NCBI GenBank assembly: GCA_903871875.1 | Contig: CAIQIR010000021.1 | Coordinates: forward strand, 1 to 34,845 | Source of the DNA: an uncultured Schlesneria sp. | GTDB lineage: Bacteria; Planctomycetota; Planctomycetia; Planctomycetales; Planctomycetaceae | Reading direction: 5' to 3' | Length of the DNA: 34,845 nt | Part shown: one piece after another, positions 8,108-16,100 of the stretch | Numbering within the stretch: the stretch's first letter is position 1 | Layout: every line of letters starts with the position of its first letter | Program-made: the position numbers and the translations under genes | The notes under the pieces: model-generated | What the model saw: only the letters and a program-made list of their open reading frames with translations | What the model was told of the DNA's origin: nothing | The model's database searches: none

Positions 8108-8434
8108 ATGGAACTGGCAAAAACGCTGGGGATCTTTGTACTGACAGCGCTCGCAGAAATTGTCGGCTGCTACTTGCCGTATTTGTGGTTGCGCAAGGGG
8201 CAGTCACCGTGGCTATTGGTTCCCACGGCAATCAGCCTGTCGCTGTTCGCCTGGCTGCTGACATTACATCCCACGGCGGCAGGAAGAGTTTATGCCGCCT
8301 ATGGGGGTGTCTACATCACTGTCGCTCTGATCTGGCTGTGGGTGGTTGACGGAATTCGCCCGAATCCCAGTGATTGGGTCGGTATGTCGCTGTGCCTGGT
8401 CGGAATGGCCGTGATCATGTTTTCACCAAGATAA
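8108..8434 (+). CDS. ynfA: YnfA family (UPF0060) inner-membrane protein
   Basis: A 108-residue, four-helix membrane protein, exactly the family length. Recognisable family segments are [20 protein letters not shown] near the N-terminus, [23 protein letters not shown] in the middle and [20 protein letters not shown] at the end. YnfA proteins are related to small multidrug-resistance transporters. The frame is open to 7988, but ATG 8108 with AAGGA nine bases upstream gives the conserved N-terminus. It lies inside a metal-efflux island, and a transport or tolerance role there is inference. Confidence 0.92.
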   Translation: MELAKTLGIFVLTALAEIVGCYLPYLWLRKGQSPWLLVPTAISLSLFAWLLTLHPTAAGRVYAAYGGVYITVALIWLWVVDGIRPNPSDWVGMSLCLVGMAVIMFSPR

Positions 8435-8671
8435 TCTCGGCGAGCGAACGATTCACTTCGGAAAGAAGTATTTGCCCGATCCGATTCCCTGGGCTAGAAT
8501 AGGGCTTAGCCCGAGAAATTCTGTGGTGGCTCATCGGCACCTGACGAAATCGCGTTGAGGTCAGAGCCAAGACAATTTGGCGAGTTTTCTTCGCTGTTTC
8601 CAACGATTGAGCCGATATTATCGTAGAGCAACGTCGGTTGAGTTGAGTTCCTTGAGGACGAGTATTTCACG

Positions 8672-9145
8672 ATGAACCTGGTGCGGCTATTGACGGTGCT
8701 CATTCTTTTGCCGGTGACGGCATTGAGTGCGGTGCCTCACGTCGCCTGTCGCTGTTCCAACGGCGAAGTTCATCTGTCTTGCCCGCGCATGGCACAGCCA
8801 CAACCGGCTTCAGATGCCAAATCTTGCTGCAACACGTTGCAGACTACCGGTCGTAAGTCGTGCTGCGGCAGCAATCAGTGCGGTGGTTCGTCGAACCGGA
8901 AATTACCAGCCCCGCATTCATCCTGCTCGGCAGCAGGGTGCCATTGTACGCCGGTCTATCTGACCGCCGACGTCGGTCCCAAGCTGACGAAAGTTTGCGT
9001 GCCCGACCTGGTTCAACTCGAACTGGCGGATCTCTCGGCAACTGCGGCAATTGTGATGCACGTTGCTCACAAGGATCTGTCCCGCATCGACTTCACGCCC
9101 GAGCCGGTTGACCTGATTCTGCTCTATGAGCGGTTTCTCATTTAA
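8672..9145 (+). CDS. secreted cysteine-rich protein, probable metal binder
   Basis: A 157-residue protein with a cleavable signal peptide (about residues 1-22). The mature part has eleven cysteines between residues 26 and 92 (Cys26, 28, 37, 52, 53, 64, 65, 70, 85, 90, 92) and one more at 109, arranged as CRC, two CC pairs, CGSNQCGG and CHC. The remainder (about 95-157) has no cysteine after 109 and looks like an ordered strand/helix domain rich in acidic and hydrophobic residues. Position immediately upstream of other Cys/Met proteins and the CusBA genes suggests periplasmic copper or silver sequestration or sensing; this is inference. The family is not recognised. An upstream TTGAGGA is a rather distant Shine-Dalgarno (about 13 bases). 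Confidence 0.78.
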   Translation: MNLVRLLTVLILLPVTALSAVPHVACRCSNGEVHLSCPRMAQPQPASDAKSCCNTLQTTGRKSCCGSNQCGGSSNRKLPAPHSSCSAAGCHCTPVYLTADVGPKLTKVCVPDLVQLELADLSATAAIVMHVAHKDLSRIDFTPEPVDLILLYERFLI

Positions 9146-9451
9146 GATGCGTCATTGCGCCGTGCGACGCACTCGCACAGGCCTCTTCCAAGACGCTGCT
9201 CAAGTCTGCACACGTGTCTGACCGTTCGTTTTGGCGCGACCGTGGCGACTTCTCACTGGCCTCATCTGTTGGTCATCGAAGGGATTGCAGAGATCCCGCG
9301 TGATCGGGCACAGAGGGGACGATGCATATTTCCCGATGCAGGGTGTCCCTACGTCGGGTGGTCGTTTCTATCAGTTGTATTGCAAGGCTCTCGATTCGCG
9401 ATTCCAGAGGGAATTTGTGGCGCGAGTCCTTGTTTGAAAGGTCCAAATATC
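9146..9451. other. intergenic region, 306 bp
   Basis: This lies between the two secreted Cys-rich genes. It contains a 6-bp hairpin with a 12-nt loop just after the upstream stop codon (9148-9153 with 9166-9171), without a T-run. It also contains the GAAAGG Shine-Dalgarno of the next gene. The downstream frame stays open through it, but the translation is not protein-like. No operator was recognised. Confidence 0.45.
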
Positions 9452-9844
9452 ATGTCCAAATCAATTCTGTTTGCGTTGTTGACCGTGACCGGTTCCGTGT
9501 TGTCGACAGCGGACCTGTTCGCTGGCCAGGGCAAAGCCGGTTGTGCCTGCGGCGCCGCATGCGCAATGTCTGCATGCACAACCACTTCATGCTCTGCTCC
9601 GGCAAGCATGGCACCTGAGAAAGCAGCTCCCGCCGATCCGCATGCGGGCATGAACATGTCACAGGCGAATTCCGGCAGTCGGTATCAAAGCTTTTCGTAC
9701 GAACCCGACGCCGCGCAGCCCATGACGTCGACCTCCGCACGAACGACCGTACCCAGCTATCGGACTTACCGCCAACCGTCGACTTCGTTCTACGACTCGG
9801 TTCGCGGAGACCGCAAGGTCCGTAGTCTGAGCGGCGTTAACTAA
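9452..9844 (+). CDS. secreted Cys/Met/His protein, probable metal binder
   Basis: A 130-residue protein with a signal peptide (1-24, ending DLFA-G). The mature N-terminus has five cysteines at residues 31, 33, 37, 42 and 47 in small-residue context (CACGAACAMSAC), then a HAGMNM cluster (His64, Met67, Met69) of the sort used for Cu(I) by periplasmic copper proteins. The rest is Ser/Tyr/Arg-rich and probably disordered. The start at 9452 is preceded by GAAAGG and begins the signal peptide. Its place between the Cys-rich protein and the HMA protein supports a copper-handling role; no known family is recognised. Confidence 0.78.
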   Translation: MSKSILFALLTVTGSVLSTADLFAGQGKAGCACGAACAMSACTTTSCSAPASMAPEKAAPADPHAGMNMSQANSGSRYQSFSYEPDAAQPMTSTSARTTVPSYRTYRQPSTSFYDSVRGDRKVRSLSGVN

Positions 9845-9969
9845 TCCTCCTTGTGCCGTTGTTGTCCGTGGGGTCTCGCCTCAAACGGGATCCCACGGGC
9901 AACGCGGTGCGTGTTGGCCATTATGTTCCGGCTGATTCTTCCCCGTTCCTTCTGTCGAGGAGTTGATTC

Positions 9970-10521
9970 ATGAAACAGCAGATCTGGACCACAGCAACCA
10001 GCAGCGCGGCACTTCTCTGGTTCGCTGGCGCACTCACCGCCGCCGATCCCGCCCCCGCGGCAGCGGATGCCGCAGCACCCTCCACCGTGAAAGCAACGTT
10101 TTTGATGACAGGCCTGCACTGTCCACCCTGCACCTCCACGGTCGAAAGATCGATCAAATCGATTCCGGGCGTACGCAGCGTCAAAGTCGATTGGACGACC
10201 AAAAATGCCAGGGTTGAATTCGACGAAAAGCAGATCGCGGCCCAACAGCTATCCAACCGCATCGCCACGACGCCCCACATGATGGGCGGCACGATGAAAT
10301 ATGGAGGCTGGCTGGCTTTGAAAGTGCCCGAGATTGCCGCCGAAGGGAACGGCGACAAAGCCAAGGACGCTTTAACGAAGGTCAAGGGCGTGGACAAGGT
10401 CTCGATTTATGCAGCTCAAAAATCGATCGGGGTCTCGTTTTCCGCCGAGGGTCAGGTCACGAGCGCTCAATTGATCGAGGCTCTGAAAGGCACTGGTTTG
10501 GAAGCCAGCGTGCTTCCTTAA
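9970..10521 (+). CDS. secreted heavy-metal-associated (HMA) domain protein
   Basis: A 183-residue exported protein: signal peptide (about 1-25), a short Ala/Pro linker, then an HMA domain (about 40-107) with the metal motif GLHCPPC (Cys51, Cys54) and the usual beta-alpha-beta pattern (STVERSIKSIPGVRSVKVDW). A second region (about 115-183) has the same ferredoxin-like layout (ALTKVKGVDKVSIYAAQKSI; AQLIEALKGTGL) but no CXXC, so it looks like a degenerate duplicate. It probably binds Cu(I) in the periplasm and could deliver it to the CusBA complex encoded just downstream. GAGGAG precedes the start by about eight bases. Confidence 0.9.
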   Translation: MKQQIWTTATSSAALLWFAGALTAADPAPAAADAAAPSTVKATFLMTGLHCPPCTSTVERSIKSIPGVRSVKVDWTTKNARVEFDEKQIAAQQLSNRIATTPHMMGGTMKYGGWLALKVPEIAAEGNGDKAKDALTKVKGVDKVSIYAAQKSIGVSFSAEGQVTSAQLIEALKGTGLEASVLP

Positions 10522-10560
10522 GCACAACAGACAGGCCGTCGAACGTGGCAACACGGGTGA

Positions 10561-10646
10561 CGGCCGTCCGGCGAGCAGTCGGGGCCGGGTCAGTGGGTTA
10601 GCGCCTGTTTGGCTGGTTCGCGTTCCGGCTGCTCGCCGGATGGCCG
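10561..10646. repeat. 18-bp inverted repeat upstream of the adaptor gene
   Basis: Arms 10561-10578 and 10629-10646 are complementary over 18 bp with one G-T wobble; the inner 11 bp are perfect. They enclose a 50-nt loop. The structure sits in the 222-bp gap between the HMA gene and the adaptor start at 10744. No T-run follows, so it is not a simple terminator. It could be a regulatory leader structure, an mRNA-processing or stabilising hairpin, or a remnant of a small mobile element. Confidence 0.6.
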
Positions 10647-10743
10647 ACGAGAGATCGCCCGCCACACTGTCGACGGCGACCTGTCGATTCCCGTAAGAAC
10701 GATCAAATCGGTGACTGAAAAATTGTTGAAGGACTCGACGAAG

Positions 10744-13104
10744 ATGGTCAATCCTGCTGACTCTCGCCCGCCAGAATCAAACGACGTCACGTCCGACGAA
10801 GGGGGCCTGCGCGCTCCCTCCCATCTCAGCCGCTGGGGAAAAGCGTGGTGGTGGTTTGATTTTGTGATCCTCGTCAAGCTGGCTCGGCTGCGGTTCATTG
10901 CCATTCTGGCCGCGATTGGGATCGTGATCACTCAGTGGGACACGCTGGTGGCCTATTACGACAAGTGGACCCGTCCGAAGACCGCGGCCTCGGCCGCCGC
11001 AAGCAACACCGAATACTTTTGCCCTATGCATCCGGCGGTGGTCCGCGAGACGGGCAAAGAGAAATGCCCCATTTGTTTCATGCCGCTGTCAAAACGCAAG
11101 AAGGGCGACCATTCGATCGAAGCCTTACCAGCCGGCATCGTCAACCGCGTGCAATTGTCGCCTTATCGTGTCGTGCTCGCAGGTGTGAAAACCTGGGAGG
11201 TGGACGACGTTCCACTGACCAAGGAAATCCAGGCGGTGGGATACGTCGAATTCAACGAGCGAGGACTCAAGAATGTCTCGGCGCGCGTCAAAGGTCGCCT
11301 GGATGAACTGGCTGTCAATGAAACGGGGCAACTGGTGGCCGAGGGTGATCTGCTGGCTTCGCTCTACAGTCCTGACCTCAACGTCACCGTGCAGAATCTG
11401 CTCGACGCCAAGCGACGCAACAGCGCGGAAACGGTGGCCAGTGCTCGGCAGCGATTGCAACTGTTGGGAATCGGCGACGATCAGATCGACGAAATCGTTC
11501 AATCGGGTAAATCCAACAGTCACTTGCGGATTCGATCCCCCATCAGCGGTCATGTCATCAAGAAATACGTTCGCGAGGGTCAGTACGTCGACGAAGGCAG
11601 CCCGCTGTACGACGTCGCCGACCTGTCTTCGGTTTGGATTCAGGCGCAAATTTACGAAGACGACATGGTCTTTCTGCCCATTGATCAATCACACAAACTG
11701 GACGAATCGTTCCCCGTGTCCGCTACAACCCGCGCCTTTCCCGGCGAAGTGTTTCGAGGCACTTTGACCTTTGTTTATCCTCATGTCGACCAGCAATCGC
11801 GGACGGTGACGGTCCGTTTCGAGTTATCAAATCCGGGACACAAACTGCGCCCCGGAATGACCGCGACCATTACACTGCTTGTCCCACCCGAACGCGTTCC
11901 CGTGTTGCGACAACTGACGAAAAACACCGAATTAGAAAACGCCAAGCTTCTCTCCGGGCGGGTACTGGCCGTTCCCGAGACCAGCGTGATCGACACTGGC
12001 AACCAGACGATCGTCTATCGCGAAACCTTGCCGGGAACGTACGAAGGAGTGCTGGTGACTCTCGGCCCAAAAATGACCGGGCCCAACAATTTGACTTATT
12101 ACCCAGTCGTCGAGGGACTTGAACGCGGTGACCAGATCGCCACGTCGGGGTCGTTCCTCGTGGATGCGGAAACTCGACTGAATCCTGCGGCGGGCTCCAT
12201 TTATTTTGGCGGCAGCGGGGGATCAAAATCGGGTGGCGGTGCGACGACCGTTCGCCCAACAACACCGGAACACGAAGACGCAAAGCTAACGGCAGCCCTG
12301 AAGAAACTGGCTCCGGAAGACCGGGCTCTCGCCGAGCAACAGAAGTATTGCCCGATTCTGGAAAACAGCCGACTCGGTTCGATGGGCGTGCCGCTCAAGT
12401 TGATGATTGACGGAAAGCCCGTGTTTATTTGCTGTCCGGCGTGTGAGAAGTCGGCCAGAGACCAACCGGAAGAGACGTTAAAGAAACTTGAGCGGAAGAA
12501 GTCGTCGGCACCGATGCCCGGCTCACCAATGACTTCCCCATCAGCTGGCAAGAAAGTAACTGATTCCGAAGCCAAGATTCGGACCAGCCTCGCCGCACTC
12601 AGTGACGATGATCGCCAACTGGCCGAACAACAACGGGAATGCGTCGTCTTGAAGAATAGTCTTCTCGGATCAATGGGGACACCACGCAAATTGATGATTG
12701 AGGGGCATGCAGTCTTTATCTGTTGCGCCGCGTGCGAAAAATCGGCCCGCGCCAATCCCCAGGCGACATTGAAGCGACTGGCGGAACTGAAAGCGCAGAA
12801 CGAACACGAGTCCGATGAGTTGGCGGACCTCAAGGGACTCGATCCCGAAGTTCAGACCGCATTGGCCAAACTCAATGCCGCTGATCGAAAACTGGCACTC
12901 GCGCAGCGATTCTGTCCGATCGCGGAAGGGAGTCTGCTGGGATCAATGGGACCGCCGGTCAAGCTGATGATTGATGGCCAGCCAATTTTTCTCTGTTGCG
13001 AAGGCTGTGAGGACGCCGCACGAGAAAAGCCACAACAGACCGTGGCCAAGGTGAAAGAACTCATTGCCCAGCCCGTCGGCGAGAAGAAGGAGCGAACTCG
13101 ATGA
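10744..13104 (+). CDS. cusB: CusB-like RND periplasmic adaptor with four metal-binding modules
   Basis: Membrane-fusion adaptor of a heavy-metal RND pump, 786 residues; typical CusB is about 400. Order: an N-terminal anchor (LRFIAILAAIGIVITQW, about 45-61); an HMBD domain with YFCPMHP and CPIC (Cys93, Cys108, Cys111), typical of Cu/Ag adaptors; hairpin and barrel-sandwich domains (VSARVKGRLDELAVNETGQL; IRSPISGHVIKKYVREGQYV); beta-barrel and membrane-proximal regions to about 490. Three tandem repeats of about 72 residues follow, from residues 515, 612 and 703, each with C-X26-CC-X2-C (Cys536/563/564/567, 633/660/661/664, 724/751/752/755) and a shared GSMGxPxKLMIxG core, resembling YHS/TRASH treble clefs. 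The start at 10744 has AAGGA ten bases upstream. The stop overlaps the pump start by ATGA, so the two are translationally coupled. Confidence 0.92.
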   Translation: MVNPADSRPPESNDVTSDEGGLRAPSHLSRWGKAWWWFDFVILVKLARLRFIAILAAIGIVITQWDTLVAYYDKWTRPKTAASAAASNTEYFCPMHPAVVRETGKEKCPICFMPLSKRKKGDHSIEALPAGIVNRVQLSPYRVVLAGVKTWEVDDVPLTKEIQAVGYVEFNERGLKNVSARVKGRLDELAVNETGQLVAEGDLLASLYSPDLNVTVQNLLDAKRRNSAETVASARQRLQLLGIGDDQIDEIVQSGKSNSHLRIRSPISGHVIKKYVREGQYVDEGSPLYDVADLSSVWIQAQIYEDDMVFLPIDQSHKLDESFPVSATTRAFPGEVFRGTLTFVYPHVDQQSRTVTVRFELSNPGHKLRPGMTATITLLVPPERVPVLRQLTKNTELENAKLLSGRVLAVPETSVIDTGNQTIVYRETLPGTYEGVLVTLGPKMTGPNNLTYYPVVEGLERGDQIATSGSFLVDAETRLNPAAGSIYFGGSGGSKSGGGATTVRPTTPEHEDAKLTAALKKLAPEDRALAEQQKYCPILENSRLGSMGVPLKLMIDGKPVFICCPACEKSARDQPEETLKKLERKKSSAPMPGSPMTSPSAGKKVTDSEAKIRTSLAALSDDDRQLAEQQRECVVLKNSLLGSMGTPRKLMIEGHAVFICCAACEKSARANPQATLKRLAELKAQNEHESDELADLKGLDPEVQTALAKLNAADRKLALAQRFCPIAEGSLLGSMGPPVKLMIDGQPIFLCCEGCEDAAREKPQQTVAKVKELIAQPVGEKKERTR

Positions 13105-16100
13105 TCGAACATCTGATCGAAGCATCGATTCGCAACCGATTTCTCGTGTTGATCGCCGCGGCGATGCTCACGCTGGCGGGCGTGTATGCCATGATTCAAA
13201 CTCCGGTCGACGCCATCCCCGATTTGAGCGAGAACCAGGTGATCGTCTTCACCGACTGGATGGGCCGCAGTCCGCGTGAGGTCGAAGACCAGGTGTCGTA
13301 TCCGCTGGCGCGCAAGCTGCAAGGTCTGGCGGGCGTCCGCGCCGTGCGGTCCTCGTCCGAATTCAACTTCTCGATGATCACAATCATCTTTGAAGATAAC
13401 ATCGACTTTTATTTCGCTCGTCAGCGGGTGACGGAAAAGCTCGGACAGGCGTCCAACTATTTGCCGACGGGCGTCGTGCCCTATCTCGCACCCGACGCGA
13501 CAGCGCTGGGTCAGATCTTCTGGTACACCGTCGAGGCCGGACCCGAGCACCCTGTCGATCCACAGCGGCTGTGGGCCATCAACAAATTTTACATCGCACC
13601 GCAACTCAACGCGGCTCAAGGGGTCGCCGACGTGGCGACCGTGGGTGGGCTACCCCTGGAATACCAGATTGACGTCCGCCCTGAATCGCTGTGCGCCTAT
13701 GGCATCACGCTCGGCGATCTGTATTCGGCGGTGGCCCGCAGTAATATGCCGGCCGGCGGCGGAGTGATCCAAAAGAACAACGCCGAATATATCGTGCGGG
13801 GCATCGGCTGGATTCGCGATCAACGCGACATCGAACGGACGGTGATTCGCGAGGTCAATGGAACACCAATCTATGTGGGCACGGTCGCCTCGGTGCAAAT
13901 GGGTACCCAGTTCCGCCGTAGCGTCTACGAGAAAAACGGCAGCGAGGTGGTCGGCGGTGTGGTCCTGATGCGTCATGGCCAAAATCCACTCGCGGTGACA
14001 GAACGCGTCAAAGAAAAGATTCAGGAATTGCAGCCTGGCCTGCCGGAAGGCGTGCATATTGTCGCAGCCTATGACCGCACGCGATTGATTCATGGTGCGA
14101 TCCACACGCTGACCGAAGTCATGTGGCACGAAATGATTATTGCGTCGGTCGCCATCCTGTTGATCCTGTCGCATGTCCGCAGCGTGTTCGTGATCTGTAT
14201 CACCCTGCCGCTGGCGGTGCTGTTCTCATTCCTGATGATGTGGCTGCTGCGAACGCTGGGTGTCATCGATATTCAGGCCAATATCATGTCACTGGCGGGC
14301 ATTACGATTTCGATCGGCATTCTGGTCGATCAGGCAATCGTGATGGTTGAGAATGCGACGCATGTACTAAAGGATCATTTCGGCGACAAACCGGTCACGG
14401 GCGACACGCGCGAACTGGTGATTCCTGCTTGTCGAACGGTTGGTCGGCCGATCTTTTTCTCGGTGCTGATCATGCTGCTCTCGTTCGTTCCGGTGTTCAT
14501 GCTCAGCGGTCGTGAGGGGAAATTATTTCATCCGCTCGCCTTTACGAAAAGCTTTGCGCTGATCGGCGTGGCCCTGATTTCGGTCACACTGGTTCCGGCC
14601 TTGATCCCGATGTTCATTCGAGGCCGCCTGCGAAGCGAAGAAGAGAACTGGATCGTTCGCAGTTTCATTCATATCTACAAGCCAATGCTGACCTGGGCAT
14701 TGCCACGGCGCAACCTGGTCATGTGGATGTTCGCCGTCTTGCTGATCTTGGCAGCCGGCATGTTTCCTTTGCAGGCCATTGTCGGGCAAGGTGCGTCTGA
14801 AGCGGCCTGGAAGACGACGTTCTTATTGGTCTTCGCGCTGGTCGTGGCGTTGACGGTGATTTCCACTCGCAAAGTCCGTTGGCAGATCTTGTCGTTCAGC
14901 ACGCTGACACTGATCGGGCTGTGGGCCTATCACTTTCCCAAAATCGGCGTCGCATTCATGCCGGCGCTCGATGAGGGAACGACGCTCGATATGCCGATCA
15001 CCGTGCCGCGAGCCAGCATCACGCAAGCCTCTGACGATCTGAAAGCCCGCGACGCACTATTGCGAGGTTTCCCCGAAGTCGAATCGGTAATCGGCAAAGC
15101 CGGACGCGCCGATACCCCCACCGATCCAGCCCCGCTCGACATGGTCGAGACCTTCGTGAATTTCCGTCCTCGTGAGTTCTGGCCGAAGCGTGTGCTGCGA
15201 TATCACGACGCCGAACGTCAGACACGCGACGCACTCGCCACCCTGGAACAGAACGGTTACATCGCCGTCTCCGGAACCACTGAAGACCGCGAGTCACTCA
15301 TCAATAACGCGGCACAGAAGGCACTTGAACGCTGTGACGAGGCGCTCAAGGAATTGTCGCTGGCGAAATACCAGGCGTTCGAATCGCGACTCGGCGGCGA
15401 GTTGGCCGATTTTGGTGTCCGCGAATCGATCCGGGAATTGATGAGATCCGGAAACTGGGCCTGGCCGAAAGAGACGAACAGCGACAGCGCGACGATGGAA
15501 CTCGTGATGTCGCTCACGACCGAACTGGGTCCCTGGCTGGCAACGACCCCCGCTCTGGAGGACGTCACGCTGCTGGTCCATCGCGTCGTGCAGCAGGGCG
15601 TCGAATGGGGAGCCGTGACAAATTCCGTTCAAGCCTTGGAACTCAAACCGACATTGGTGGGCCAGGCGATGGCCCTCGTCGGAGAAACGTTGGGACACAC
15701 GCGTGCCACTCTGCCGGATGAAATGCTTCAGCGCGTGATCCACCAGCACGCCGAGCTGTGGCGAGAAAACGTTCGCCAGGTGAATTGGGAATTGTTTGAT
15801 CGTGGCACCGAGGCCTACACGTTATTTGCACTCGAAGAATTGGCCCTCGCGGCGAAACAGCAGGCACTGACGTCGTCCGCCGCAAAAGGGACCGAAACGG
15901 ACACCTTCGCCGAGGCGTCACTCCAATCGCAGTGGGGGAATGCACCCGACGTCAAAACGATGGAACCGTTTCTGGCACTTCAGGAGCGATTGCAAAAGCC
16001 GTTCGCCGACCGAGTCTTCCTTTGGCCGCGTCGCAACGGACCGAAGGGTGATCTGGTGGATGACGAAATGGGCCGGGTACTGCAAGTCCCGGGCTGGAGC

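Noticed and set aside
9155-9451. N-terminal extension of the Cys/Met/His protein
   Set aside because: The frame is open, but the translation is Arg/His-rich and unstructured. The ATG at 9452 begins a signal peptide and has a Shine-Dalgarno.
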